From Pantoea sp. At-9b (lineage in GTDB: Bacteria > Pseudomonadota > Gammaproteobacteria > Enterobacterales > Enterobacteriaceae), in assembly GCF_000175935.2 (NCBI RefSeq), contig NC_014837.1, positions 2,666,001 to 2,730,000 on the forward strand: 64,000 nucleotides of DNA, in the 5' to 3' direction. This document shows positions 1 through 8,909 of this stretch, piece after piece (position 1 is the stretch's first letter; each line of letters begins with the position of its first letter). The notes below the pieces were generated by a model. That model saw only the letters and a program-made list of their open reading frames with translations. It searched no databases and had not been told where the DNA came from. Both the position numbers and the translations under genes were made by a program.

Positions 1-105
1 GTGGTGAATCTCCGCCAGCCAGCCTTGTTCCGGCCAGTGGCTGATGCGTTGCACATGATCCACCAGCATGCTGCCCGCGGCTAAGATGCCCCTGCGCTCC
101 GTCAT
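1..105 (-). CDS. PfkB-family carbohydrate kinase, N-terminal fragment (runs off window)
   Basis: Only the first 35 codons are in the window. The N-terminus contains a GSMLVDHVQRI stretch, typical of the first strand of ribokinase/PfkB sugar kinases, where the small residues start the nucleotide-fold core and the Asp contacts the sugar. The ATG follows the aldolase stop with a 1-bp gap, so the two genes are translationally close and probably belong to one operon with the upstream isomerase and importer. A kinase next to a ketose-phosphate aldolase fits phosphorylation of a ketose before cleavage. The substrate cannot be read from this fragment, and the catalytic GAGD motif lies outside the window. 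Confidence 0.6.
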   Translation of the reverse strand, partial: MTERRGILAAGSMLVDHVQRISHWPEQGWLAEIHH

Positions 106-106
106 C

Positions 107-967
107 TCAGGCCCTCCCGGCGCTGCCGAACACCTGCATCTGTTGTGCCACCACGTTGCTGATATCACGTTCCACCGCCATCAGCAGTTCGGCAAAGGCA
201 TCATAACGCGCCTCACGTTGGGCAATCTGGCTCTCAATCGCGCCCAGCGCCGCCTGCGACATACCGGTATAGAAGTTGATTTTGTGGATGCCAAGGCTGA
301 TGGCATGACGGAAATCCGCGTCACTGATACCGGAACCCCCGTGCAGCACCAGTGGCACGCGAGCTGCATCACGGATCGCCGCCAGCCGGTCGAAATCGAG
401 TTTCGGCTCGCCTTTGTACTTACCGTGTGCATTGCCGATCGCCACCGCCAGACAATCAATGCCGGTCGTGCGGACAAACTCGGCCGCCAGCTGTGGATCG
501 GTAAATTTGTCGCTATCGGCTTCACCAAACAGCGCGCCTCCTTCGTCACCGCCCACCGCGCCCAGTTCCGCCTCCACTGATACGCCAAGCGCGTGACAAA
601 TTTTCACCACTTCCTGGGTCTGACGCACGTTCTCGTCATAGCTGAGGGTGGAACCATCAAACATAACGGAGGTGAAGCCCAGACGAATGGCCTGCATCAC
701 CGCCTCGAAGTGCAGGCCGTGGTCAAGGTTCAGCACCACCGGAATCGCGTGTAGCGCGGCTTCGGTACGAATAGCCGCAATCAGATGTTCGAGGCTGACA
801 TACTTAAAATGCACCTCGGCGATGTTGATAATAAACGGGGAACGCTGCTGTTCTGCCGCATGAAACAGCGCGCGCAGAAAGTGGGTATCGAGCACGTTAA
901 ACGCGCCAAGGGCATAACCATTTTGTTGCGCATGGGCCAGCCCCTGCGCCAGTGAAATCAGTGCCAT
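107..967 (-). CDS. class II ketose-(bis)phosphate aldolase
   Basis: The protein is 286 aa, the usual size for the FbaA/GatY/KbaY zinc aldolases that split a ketose phosphate into DHAP and an aldehyde. The family landmarks are in place: LDHG with catalytic Asp82 and zinc ligand His83, the NAHGKYKG segment with His181, LHGGSG with His209, and the phosphate-binding KINFYTG stretch near residue 235. It follows the D-lyxose isomerase by 11 bp and precedes a PfkB kinase by 1 bp, so all three probably act on one imported sugar. The substrate is not determined: tagatose bisphosphate, fructose bisphosphate or a ketose 1-phosphate are all possible. Confidence 0.88.
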   Translation of the reverse strand: MALISLAQGLAHAQQNGYALGAFNVLDTHFLRALFHAAEQQRSPFIINIAEVHFKYVSLEHLIAAIRTEAALHAIPVVLNLDHGLHFEAVMQAIRLGFTSVMFDGSTLSYDENVRQTQEVVKICHALGVSVEAELGAVGGDEGGALFGEADSDKFTDPQLAAEFVRTTGIDCLAVAIGNAHGKYKGEPKLDFDRLAAIRDAARVPLVLHGGSGISDADFRHAISLGIHKINFYTGMSQAALGAIESQIAQREARYDAFAELLMAVERDISNVVAQQMQVFGSAGRA

Positions 968-978
968 AAGATGCTCCT

Positions 979-1665
979 TCAGGCCAGCCAGCGGGCATAT
1001 TCGTTACACAGCAACCAACGCGGATCTTCATCCTCATCAATCGGGTTAAAACGGGCTAGCGGAGTGAGAAAGACGTTGTCGTGTTCGTCGTCGTTAGGCA
1101 TGGAGACTTCGCCCACCAGCACATCGCCGTAGCCCTCTTCGCCCCAGAAGCTATGCCAGATACCCGGCACCAGGGTGACGCTTTCGCCGGGCGACAGGCG
1201 CAGTTGCGAACCGGCGGCATGCGTCTGACAGAGGCCATCCAGCGTGACCTTCACCGGCGTATTCGCCAACTGCTGGCCGTCACGGTTGTGCAGCGTGACA
1301 ATCAGATTGCCCCCGCCCCGATTGATGATGTCTTCCATCTTTTGCGGGTGGTAATGCATCGGCGTCACCTGTCCCTCGCGGACATGCATGATTTTTTCCG
1401 CATAGGGTTTGCTCCACGGCTTGCCGCCGCGTGAACCGTTACGCAGGGTGAACAGGGTTAACCCGGTCTGAAAGAAATCCTCGGCACCAAAGCTGGTGAC
1501 ATCCCAGCCCAGATGCAGGGCCAGCAGTTCATCGGCGGCGGATCGATCCAGCGTGCGCCACTGGCTGAGACCGTAATCAGCCCAGCCTGGCAGGTGTACA
1601 TCCTGGCGCATAAAGAATTCGCGGGTCAGTTGTAGAATGGCATTCACTTCCGAACGTTGCATCAC
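979..1665 (-). CDS. D-lyxose/D-mannose ketol-isomerase (cupin type)
   Basis: The 228-aa protein closely matches what I remember of the enterobacterial D-lyxose isomerase (about 227 aa in E. coli O157), which converts D-lyxose to D-xylulose and D-mannose to D-fructose. Visible matches are the LGWDVTSFG, LTLFTLRNGS, EKIMHVREGQVTPMHYH and EDIINRGGGNL segments. Metal ligands are expected at His104, His106, Glu111 and His171 (in PGIWHSFWGE) on a cupin barrel. The start could be either of two adjacent ATGs (1665 or 1662); the second aligns better with the remembered homologue. It lies between the periplasmic binding protein and the aldolase, and supplies the clearest clue to the operon's substrate. 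Confidence 0.88.
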   Translation of the reverse strand: MMQRSEVNAILQLTREFFMRQDVHLPGWADYGLSQWRTLDRSAADELLALHLGWDVTSFGAEDFFQTGLTLFTLRNGSRGGKPWSKPYAEKIMHVREGQVTPMHYHPQKMEDIINRGGGNLIVTLHNRDGQQLANTPVKVTLDGLCQTHAAGSQLRLSPGESVTLVPGIWHSFWGEEGYGDVLVGEVSMPNDDEHDNVFLTPLARFNPIDEDEDPRWLLCNEYARWLA

Positions 1666-1720
1666 TGCGTCTCCGGTCAGTGGGAAGTTGGGGCGGCCAA
1701 AAGCACGCCGCCCGGGTCGG

Positions 1721-2659
1721 TTATTTCACCGTCCAGCCTTTGTAGCTGCCGACGTTGTTACGATCGATCATCGTCACCGGGATCAGTACCGGTTTGTCCG
1801 GCGCAGCTTTGCCTTGCAGGATGTCATAGCCGATCTCCACCGCTTTCGCCGCCATTACCTGCGGGTCCTGCGCCGGAGTGGCGACAAACAGCGAACCTTT
1901 ACGTTTCAGCGCCTCTTCACCGTCTGGACTACCATCGACGCCGACAATAAAGAATTCACTACGCTGCGCCTGTTTAGCCGCCAGATCCGCGCCAATGGCG
2001 GTAGGATCGTTAATCGCGAATACCGCATCAATTTTCGGGTTCGCTGACAGCAGGCCGGTCATCACCTCCAGCCCACCTTCACGGCTGCCTTTGGCGTTTT
2101 GGTTTGATGACAGAATCTTGATATCAGGATGGGTTTTGAACTCCGTCTCGCAGCCTTCAACACGGTTCTGCACGGCGGAAACCGGCGGCCCGTTGATGAT
2201 CACCACGTTGCCTTTGTTTTTCAGGCGATCGGAGATGTATTTACAGGCCATGGCCCCGGCCTGGGTGTTATCAGAGGTAATCGTGGCATCGGCACCTTCA
2301 GCGGCCACGTCCACCGCCACCACCACGATACCGGCATCACGCGCACGTTTCACCGCCGGGGCAATGCCTTTGGAATCAGCGGCGTTAAGGATAATCATGT
2401 CTACTTTGGCAGCAATAAAGTTATCAATCTGCGCCACCTGCTGACCGAGATCGTAACCGCTGGACACCAGCGTCACCTTCACGTCGTCACCGGCCAGCTT
2501 ACGCGCTTCCAGTGCAGCCCCTTTGGTGATCTGCACGAAGAACGGGTTGGCGAGATCGCCGACAGTCACACCAATGGCTTTTAACTCTTTGGCCTGGACC
2601 AGCGGCGCACTGAGAAGCGTGGCCGCCAGCAGTCCGGTAAGGATCGGATTAAAACGCAT
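1721..2659 (-). CDS. periplasmic sugar-binding protein of ribose-type ABC importer
   Basis: The 312-aa protein has a clear Sec signal peptide (residues 1-23, ending PLVQA before KE). A type I periplasmic-binding fold of the RbsB family follows: VTVGDLANPFF at the start of the first lobe, the DNTQAG segment, AINDPTAIGADLA and FIVGVDGSPD. It should deliver the sugar to the permease and ATPase encoded upstream. Unlike the usual order it is the third importer gene, and it is separated from the permease gene by a 200-bp spacer that carries a hairpin repeat. A D-lyxose isomerase directly downstream suggests a pentose or hexose ligand, but the ligand itself is not shown by the sequence. Confidence 0.85.
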   Translation of the reverse strand: MRFNPILTGLLAATLLSAPLVQAKELKAIGVTVGDLANPFFVQITKGAALEARKLAGDDVKVTLVSSGYDLGQQVAQIDNFIAAKVDMIILNAADSKGIAPAVKRARDAGIVVVAVDVAAEGADATITSDNTQAGAMACKYISDRLKNKGNVVIINGPPVSAVQNRVEGCETEFKTHPDIKILSSNQNAKGSREGGLEVMTGLLSANPKIDAVFAINDPTAIGADLAAKQAQRSEFFIVGVDGSPDGEEALKRKGSLFVATPAQDPQVMAAKAVEIGYDILQGKAAPDKPVLIPVTMIDRNNVGSYKGWTVK

Positions 2660-2705
2660 AGTCGATGTTCTCCTGCTTTTTGGTTTTGTATTGTTGCTGC
2701 CTTTG

Positions 2706-2852
2706 CCCTAACCCTAACCCTCTCCCGCAAGCGGGAGAGGGAACCGAACGAGCATATGGCATATATCTCCCTCTCTCTTATGGGAGAGGGAACCGAACGA
2801 GCATATGGCACATCTCCCTCTCCCTTATGGGAGAGGGTCGGGGTGAGGGTTA
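2706..2852. repeat. triple-hairpin intergenic repeat, copy A
   Basis: Three short stem-loops of the type CTCTCCC(loop)GGGAGAG are separated by two copies of a spacer containing CGAACGAGCATATGGCA. The whole is framed by CCCTAACC on the left and GGGTGAGGGTT on the right. It sits inside the sugar operon between the permease gene and the binding-protein gene. Related copies lie at 9813-9954 and 34605-34743. The middle stem is imperfect here (CTCTCTCT paired with GGGAGAG). Confidence 0.85.
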
Positions 2853-2862
2853 CAGGCCGCAT

Positions 2863-3846
2863 CTACCCTACGTGATGCCTTGTGCGGTACTTATCGATCA
2901 GCACGGCGATAATGATCACCCCGCCTTTAATCACCAATTGCCAGAAGTACGACACGCCCATCAGCGTCATGCCGTTATTCAGCGTGGCGATAATCAGCGC
3001 ACCAATCAGCGTGCCGGTAATGGTGCCGATACCACCGACAAAACTGGTGCCACCGAGGATCACCGCGGCGATGGCATCCAGCTCATAACCGACACCGAGG
3101 TTGCCGTTGGCGCTGTAGAGACGTGAGGCGCTCATCAGGCCACCTAATCCAGACAGCAGGCCGCTTACTGCGTAGACAAACACCAGCACCGCCCCGACCT
3201 TGATGCCGGTCAGTCTGGCTGCCTGCATGTTGCCGCCCACCGCATAGATATGTACCCCCAGCGTGGTACGGCGCAGGATGAACCAGCACAACGCAATCAC
3301 CGCAAAGGCGATCACGATCAGCCATGGGATCGGCCCGATATAGCCGTTGCCAATCCACTCAAAGTTGATGTCAGAGTTGATCACCGTGGTGCCATCCGCC
3401 AGCAGGTATGCCGCGCCGCGCAGGGCGGTATAGGTGCCGAGGGTGACGATAAACGGCGGCAGTCCCGCCCAGGCCACCAACAGGCCGTTAAACAGCCCCA
3501 TCATCAACCCCGCGCCCAGCGCCGCCGGAATGGTCAGGCTGGCAAAAGCCGGGTCGAGCGAGACCACCATCGCCACCACCGCGGTGGTGCCGAGCATCGA
3601 CCCTACCGATAAATCAATGCCTCCGGTCAGAATGACAAAGGTCATCCCCGCCGCCAGCACGATGTTGATCGACGCCTGCCGGGTAATGTTCAGCAGGTTG
3701 GCCTCGGTAAAAAAATTAGGTGCGACAAAACCAAACACCGCGACAATCAGAATCAAAATCGGCAGGATGCCAACGGTCTGCAACAGATCCGCCATCAGTG
3801 CACGTTTCAACGTTGGGTTTTTCATCCGGGTGGTTTCACTGGTCAT
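2863..3846 (-). CDS. ribose-type ABC sugar permease
   Basis: This hydrophobic protein of about 327 aa belongs to the RbsC/BPD_transp_2 family. It contains the family signatures VILTGGIDLSVGS, GLPPFIVTLGT, AVGGNMQAARLTGIKV and AIAAVILGGTSFVGG. An in-frame start exists 18 bp further upstream, but I chose 3846 because GAGGAG stands 6 nt before that ATG, whereas the longer form has no ribosome site. The start lies 10 bp after the ATPase stop, so the two are co-transcribed. It forms the membrane channel for the sugar bound by the 1721-2659 product. Confidence 0.88.
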   Translation of the reverse strand: MTSETTRMKNPTLKRALMADLLQTVGILPILILIVAVFGFVAPNFFTEANLLNITRQASINIVLAAGMTFVILTGGIDLSVGSMLGTTAVVAMVVSLDPAFASLTIPAALGAGLMMGLFNGLLVAWAGLPPFIVTLGTYTALRGAAYLLADGTTVINSDINFEWIGNGYIGPIPWLIVIAFAVIALCWFILRRTTLGVHIYAVGGNMQAARLTGIKVGAVLVFVYAVSGLLSGLGGLMSASRLYSANGNLGVGYELDAIAAVILGGTSFVGGIGTITGTLIGALIIATLNNGMTLMGVSYFWQLVIKGGVIIIAVLIDKYRTRHHVG

Positions 3847-3856
3847 CCTCGTCTCC

Positions 3857-5362
3857 TCACACATGGGCCGGCTGAGCGCCGGTGGCCAGCGTCATAATGT
3901 TTTCCTGGCTGATCTCGTTACCGCTTAATTCACCGGCAATGGTGCCTTCTCGCATCACATAAACCCGGTCGCTCATCCCCACCACTTCCGGCAGCTCACT
4001 GGAGATCATCAGAATCGCCACGCCCTGCTGCGCCAGTTGGCTCATCATGCGATAGATCTCACTCTTGGCACCGACGTCGACACCACGCGTCGGTTCATCG
4101 AGGATCAGGATGCGCGGCGCAATGGCCACCCAACGTGACACCAGCAACTTCTGCTGGTTGCCGCCGGAGAGACCACCGGCGCGCACCTGCGCATGGGGAA
4201 CCCGGATGTTGAGGGTCTGGATCGCCTCGCTGGCAATCTTCTGCCCCTTGCGGCGATTGAGCAGGCCGTAACTGGCATCACGCTCCAGCGTCGCCATAAC
4301 GATGTTTTCCTGCGCCGCCAGCTCCAGAAACAACCCCTGTTCTTTGCGATTTTCAGTAAGAAAACCAATGCCGTGGGCAATCGCTTCACGCGGCGAATGA
4401 ATTTTCACCTCTTCGCCATCGATCCAAATCTCCCCGCCACTCGGTTTGTGTACGCCAAAAATCAGCTGGGCCAACTCGCTGCGCCCGGCCCCTACCAGTC
4501 CGGCGAGGCCGACAATTTCACCGGCTCGTACCGCCAGACTACTGGGGTAGACTTTTTTGCCATCGCTGAGATGATTGACCGCGAGACGAATGGCACCGAA
4601 GGGAATGGTGCGATCTTTGTTAAACAGGTCGCTGAGAGGACGCCCGACCATCATGCGCACCAGTTCACTGGCGTTCAGTTGGTCACGCGTCAGGCTGCCA
4701 ACGTACTGACCATCGCGCAGTACGCTGACACGATCGGAGAGTTCATACACCTCCGCCATGCGGTGGCTGATATAGATAATCGCCATGCCTTCGCTGCGCA
4801 GACGCTTAATCAGTGCAAACAACTGTTCGGTTTCACGATTGGAGAGCGCGGCAGTCGGTTCATCCATCACCAGGATACGGCTGTTGCGATGCAGCGCCCG
4901 GGCGATCTCCACTTGCTGCTGCTCAGCAATGCTCAGGCGGCTCACCAGGTCAGTCGCGTTAAACTGTGCGCCGAGGCGATCAATCACCTGCTGCGCCTCT
5001 TCGGCCATTTGGCGACGTTTGACCAGGCCCGCGCGGGTGATTTCGCTGCCGAGGAAGATGTTCTCCGCCACCGTCAGATTCGGTGCCAGGTTGATCTCCT
5101 GATAAATCAGGGTGATGCCTGCCGCCAGGGCTTCTTTTGGCCCTTTAATCGCGTAAGGTTGCCCATCAATCAGAATCTCCCCGCTGCTGGCGGTGTAAGC
5201 CCCGGCGAGGATCTTCATCAGGGTGCTTTTCCCTGCGCCATTTTCGCCCATCAGCGCATGCACTTCGCCTGGCCAGACCGTCAGATCCACCCCTTTCAAC
5301 GCATAAAAGCTGCCAAAGCGGCGGGTGATTGCCCGCATTTCCAGAATCGGTGTGGCCGTCAT
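3857..5362 (-). CDS. ribose-type ABC importer ATPase, two nucleotide-binding domains
   Basis: The 501-aa protein has tandem ABC domains like RbsA/MglA. Domain 1 has a canonical Walker A (GENGAGKST), a signature region ([10 protein letters not shown]) and Walker B ([11 protein letters not shown]). Domain 2 has a degenerate Walker A (GLVGAGRSE), a canonical LSGGNQQK signature and Walker B ([15 protein letters not shown]), the usual asymmetry of this family. AGGAG stands 8 nt before the ATG. It is the first gene of the minus-strand sugar operon, and its promoter must lie in the 144 bp shared with the divergent histidine kinase. Confidence 0.9.
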   Translation of the reverse strand: MTATPILEMRAITRRFGSFYALKGVDLTVWPGEVHALMGENGAGKSTLMKILAGAYTASSGEILIDGQPYAIKGPKEALAAGITLIYQEINLAPNLTVAENIFLGSEITRAGLVKRRQMAEEAQQVIDRLGAQFNATDLVSRLSIAEQQQVEIARALHRNSRILVMDEPTAALSNRETEQLFALIKRLRSEGMAIIYISHRMAEVYELSDRVSVLRDGQYVGSLTRDQLNASELVRMMVGRPLSDLFNKDRTIPFGAIRLAVNHLSDGKKVYPSSLAVRAGEIVGLAGLVGAGRSELAQLIFGVHKPSGGEIWIDGEEVKIHSPREAIAHGIGFLTENRKEQGLFLELAAQENIVMATLERDASYGLLNRRKGQKIASEAIQTLNIRVPHAQVRAGGLSGGNQQKLLVSRWVAIAPRILILDEPTRGVDVGAKSEIYRMMSQLAQQGVAILMISSELPEVVGMSDRVYVMREGTIAGELSGNEISQENIMTLATGAQPAHV

Positions 5363-5409
5363 CGTTGCGCTCCTGCTGGCAAAGGGTGCAGCGAGTTAAT
5401 CAGCGACAG

Positions 5410-5438
5410 ATAAATGGAAAATGTCAGTCGCCATTTAT
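5410..5438. promoter_or_regulatory. inverted repeat in divergent promoter region, possible operator
   Basis: ATAAATGG and CCATTTAT form a perfect 8-bp inverted repeat with a 13-bp spacer. It lies midway in the 144-bp gap between the sugar operon and the divergent histidine kinase, where a regulator could control either direction. No matching regulator gene is adjacent, and I do not recognise the motif as a named binding site. Confidence 0.35.
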
Positions 5439-5506
5439 ATTTGTCATATTTCGCCGCAGGCCCACTTCTATACTCGCGCTGAGTGGAGCGGGTTGGAGGG
5501 CGCAAC

Positions 5507-8071
5507 ATGAGTCGGAGTCTGGGCGCACGGGGTCGCCTGCTGTTGTTTAACCTGCTGGTGGTGTGCGTCACGCTGGCGGTAGGCCTGGTGGCAATTAGCG
5601 GATTTCGCCACGCCGGTCACATTCAGGAACAGGCGCAGGCGCAAACGCTGGCGGATATGAACGGCAGCCTGGCACTGGCCCGTGATACCGCCAATGTGGC
5701 GACAGCGGCGGTGCGCCTGTCACAAGTGGTTGGCGCACTCGAATACCAAAGCGAATCGGCGCAGCTACAACAAACCCAACAGGCGTTGCAGCAGTCGCTG
5801 AATTTATTGGCCAGCGCACCGCTGGCCGGACAGCAACCGGCGCTGTTGCAACGGATTCGTGAACGCAGTCAGATGCTGGAACAGAGCATCAATCAGCTGT
5901 TGTTAAAAGGTCACGAGCGCCATCTGCAACGCAATGTGATGCTCAGTGGGCTGTGGCAATCGCAGTTGCTGCTCAACCATATTCATAGTCTGGTGACGAC
6001 CCAGCCCTTGTCGCTCGATCTGCGCCAGCAAACCGCGCGTCTGTTGACGGTCGCGATCCAATCCACCGCGCCCCAGGCGGCGGTGCGCCAACTGAATTCA
6101 CTCAACGCGGCCTGGTCTGCCGTGCCATTGCAGGGTGTACTGGCCGACAAAGTGCAGCAACTGGTGAGTACCCAACAAAGTTTACTGCCGGTCGCCAGCC
6201 AACTTGAACAGAGTGATATCGCCATTGCCTACGCCACCTATCGCATTAAAGCGCTGGTGGCGATGCTGAATGATGACATCACCCACTATGTGCAACAGGT
6301 GGCGCAACAGAATGAAGCGCGTAGCCAGGCGACGCATCAGGAGCTGGATTCCATCATCGGTTTTATCGTGCTGTTTATGTTGCTGGCTCTGCTGATCACC
6401 GGTTATGCCGGTTATTACATTTATCGCAACCTGGGCTCCAGTCTCACTGCTATCGCCCACGCCATGACACGCCTGGCACAAGGGGAGAAAAGCGTCAACG
6501 TCCCCGGACTGACACGACGCGATGAGCTGGGGGATCTGGCGCGCGCCTTCAATGTCTTCGCCCGCAATACCGCCTCGCTGGCACACACGTCGCGACTGTT
6601 AAAAGAGAAAAGCAACCAACTGGAATCGACCTTTCTGGCGATGCGCGATGGTTTTGCCCTGTTCGACAACGGCGGCGAACTGGTGGTCTGGAATGCGCAA
6701 TATGCGCAGCTGTTAGGGATTGCCCCCCGTGAACTGCATCGCGGCCTGCATTACCAGCAATTGCTAAAGCGGCTGGAAATTGAACTGCATGGGCTGGGAG
6801 AAGCGCAGGAGGTGCGGCTGGCGGATGGCCGCACTCTGGAACTGCGCTTCAGTCCAGTGCCACGGCGCGGCATGGTCAACACCGTGCTGGAACGCACCAC
6901 CCGCAAAGCGCTGGAGGAAGCGCTGCTGCATAGCCAGAAGATGAAAGCAGTCGGTCAGCTCACCGGTGGACTGGCACATGATTTCAATAATCTGCTGGCG
7001 GTGATTATCGGCAGCCTGGCCCTGACCGTCGATCAACTGCCGCCCGGCACCCTTGCCAGCCGGATTGAACGCGCCCGCCAGGCAGCTGACCGCGCGGCGC
7101 AACTGACACAGCGGCTGTTGGCCTTTTCACGTAAACAGGCGCTCTACCCGCGTGCCGTGTCCGTGGTGGAGTTGGTGGATAACCTGCAAGGGTTGTTGCA
7201 GCACTCACTGCTGCCCGGCCAGCATTTGGTGATCGAGGCACCGCGCCCCGGCTGGCCCGCATGGATCGACGCCGGACAGTTGGAAAACGCGTTGATGAAT
7301 CTGGTGGTCAACGCCCGAGATGCCATGGAGAAGCAGAGCGGCGCAATCCGCCTGCGCATCTGGCATCAGCACCGTGATGAAGGCGATCGCGTCAGCATTG
7401 AAGTGATCGATCACGGTTGCGGCATGTCCGCCGAGGTGCGTAGCCAGGTGTTTGAACCCTTCTTCACCACCAAAGCGTTGGGCAGTGGCAGCGGGCTGGG
7501 CTTGTCAATGGTGTATGGCTTTGTGCGGCAATCCGGCGGGCAGATCGAACTGGAGACCGCGCCCGGCCAGGGCACCACGGTACGCCTATTGTTACCCCGC
7601 GCGCCGGAAGTGACGCCATCTGCCCCTGCCCCCCTCCCCGCCATCCTGAGCGACAGCGCCGATCGGCTGGTATTGGTGCTCGACGATGAACCGGCAGTAC
7701 GCCAGACACTGTGCGAACATCTGCATCAGTTGGGTTATTTAACACTGGAGTGTAGCGAGGGTGAAAGCGCGCTGGCGCTGCTGCGCCAGACGCCTGACAT
7801 AGAGTTGCTGATCAGCGATCTGATGCTACCGGGTAGCCTGAATGGTGCCGATGTGATTCGTCAGGCCCAGCAGCAGTATCCCCACCTCGCCACGTTGCTG
7901 ATTAGCGGGCAGGATCTGCGCCAGACACCGGTGATGTTGCCGTTGTGCGAGCGGCTGGCGAAGCCCTGGCAGCAAACACAGCTGGTGCAGGCGCTGGAAC
8001 GCGCCTGGCAACGCAGTGAACGGCTTAATCGCGCGCGGCGGGCTGCCACAACGGCACCGCTTTCCCACTGA
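5507..8071 (+). CDS. membrane hybrid sensor histidine kinase with C-terminal receiver
   Basis: The product is about 854 aa from the ATG at 5507, which follows GGAGGG; a GTG 24 bp upstream is in frame but has no site. Domains in order: a first membrane helix (about 12-35), a periplasmic region rich in Gln/Leu heptads (about 36-280), a second helix (about 285-310), HAMP, a PAS-like segment (LAMRDGFALFDN), a dimerisation domain with the H-box GLAHDFNNLL, an ATPase domain (NLVVNARDAM, IDHGCGM, GSGSGLGLSM) and a receiver with phospho-acceptor Asp in LLISDLMLPG. There is no HPt domain and no response regulator nearby, so its output is unknown. Its divergence from the sugar operon suggests, but does not prove, sugar sensing. 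Its last 47 bp overlap the end of phnE on the other strand. Confidence 0.88.
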   Translation: MSRSLGARGRLLLFNLLVVCVTLAVGLVAISGFRHAGHIQEQAQAQTLADMNGSLALARDTANVATAAVRLSQVVGALEYQSESAQLQQTQQALQQSLNLLASAPLAGQQPALLQRIRERSQMLEQSINQLLLKGHERHLQRNVMLSGLWQSQLLLNHIHSLVTTQPLSLDLRQQTARLLTVAIQSTAPQAAVRQLNSLNAAWSAVPLQGVLADKVQQLVSTQQSLLPVASQLEQSDIAIAYATYRIKALVAMLNDDITHYVQQVAQQNEARSQATHQELDSIIGFIVLFMLLALLITGYAGYYIYRNLGSSLTAIAHAMTRLAQGEKSVNVPGLTRRDELGDLARAFNVFARNTASLAHTSRLLKEKSNQLESTFLAMRDGFALFDNGGELVVWNAQYAQLLGIAPRELHRGLHYQQLLKRLEIELHGLGEAQEVRLADGRTLELRFSPVPRRGMVNTVLERTTRKALEEALLHSQKMKAVGQLTGGLAHDFNNLLAVIIGSLALTVDQLPPGTLASRIERARQAADRAAQLTQRLLAFSRKQALYPRAVSVVELVDNLQGLLQHSLLPGQHLVIEAPRPGWPAWIDAGQLENALMNLVVNARDAMEKQSGAIRLRIWHQHRDEGDRVSIEVIDHGCGMSAEVRSQVFEPFFTTKALGSGSGLGLSMVYGFVRQSGGQIELETAPGQGTTVRLLLPRAPEVTPSAPAPLPAILSDSADRLVLVLDDEPAVRQTLCEHLHQLGYLTLECSEGESALALLRQTPDIELLISDLMLPGSLNGADVIRQAQQQYPHLATLLISGQDLRQTPVMLPLCERLAKPWQQTQLVQALERAWQRSERLNRARRAATTAPLSH

Positions 8072-8909
8072 TATAGCGTTTACGCAGACGGCTGGAGATA
8101 ACATCCATGATCATCACGATGGCGGCGAGGATAATCGTAATAAACATCACCACGTCCCAGTTCCACAGGCGCATGTTCTCGGCATACACCAGGCCAACGC
8201 CACCCGCGCCGACAAAACCCAGCACCGCCGCCGAACGGGTGTTGGATTCAATCTGATACAGACTGAGCGCGAGAAAGGTAGGGAACGATTGGGTAAAAAT
8301 GCCGAAGCGATGCTTCTGCAAACTGTTGGCCCCGACTGCACTGAGACCGCGGCTGGGCGAGCGTTCTACCGCTTCATGACCTTCCGCATAGAGTTTGCCG
8401 AGCAGACCGATATCCTGCATCACAATCGCCAGTACCCCGGCCAGCGGCCCCATTCCTACGGCACGCACAAAGATCAGGCCCCAAATCGCCATATCGATGC
8501 CACGCAATATATCCAGCAGACGGCGTACCAGCAGCGAAATCGGTCGGGTGATAGGATCGTGCATCACATTACGCGCCGCCAGGAAGGAGATCGGTAATGC
8601 CAGCAATGTGGCGGTGAGGGTTCCGGCAAAGACAATTGCCAGCGTGATGCCAATCTGTGACAGGTAGTAACCAAACGGCCAGTTGGCGAAATCCTGCCAG
8701 ACAAACATGCGCAGGAAATAACGTCCCAGCTGCTGGCAGCCAATCAGCAGGCGACTCCATTCGATACCAAAGAAGGCAAAGAAAAACACGTAATAAAGCA
8801 CTACCGCCAGCGCGATGAGCGCGATGCGGCGCAGGTAGCGATTTTGCGCCGCAAACAATGCCGGGTGTTGCTGCTTCAGCTTAGCGATATCCGGGGCCAG
8901 GGCAATCAT
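8025..8909 (-). CDS. phnE: phosphonate ABC permease PhnE, second copy
   Basis: The 294-aa inner-membrane protein has the family pattern of a long N-terminal region, several hydrophobic helices and the cytoplasmic coupling region (RGLSAVGANSLQKHRFG, then SNTRSAAVLGFVGAGGVG). It should form half of the channel for phosphonates captured by PhnD. The start overlaps the preceding phnE by 4 bp (ATGA), so they are translationally coupled. The 3' end runs 47 bp into the end of the convergent histidine kinase gene with no terminator between them. Its sequence differs clearly from the other PhnE, which fits a heterodimeric channel. Confidence 0.9.
   Translation of the reverse strand: MIALAPDIAKLKQQHPALFAAQNRYLRRIALIALAVVLYYVFFFAFFGIEWSRLLIGCQQLGRYFLRMFVWQDFANWPFGYYLSQIGITLAIVFAGTLTATLLALPISFLAARNVMHDPITRPISLLVRRLLDILRGIDMAIWGLIFVRAVGMGPLAGVLAIVMQDIGLLGKLYAEGHEAVERSPSRGLSAVGANSLQKHRFGIFTQSFPTFLALSLYQIESNTRSAAVLGFVGAGGVGLVYAENMRLWNWDVVMFITIILAAIVMIMDVISSRLRKRYISGKAVPLWQPAARD

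Noticed and set aside
2701..2725. Telomere-like CCCTAA repeats
   Set aside because: Only two or three units occur, as the edge of the triple-hairpin repeat, and they are not extended.
2706..2852. CRISPR array suggested by regularly spaced short repeats
   Set aside because: There are only three units, the spacers are nearly identical to each other, and the same block recurs at two other sites; it is an interspersed hairpin repeat.
5459..5506. In-frame GTG start for the histidine kinase at 5483
   Set aside because: It lacks a ribosome site, while the ATG at 5507 follows GGAGGG and fits the membrane-helix position.
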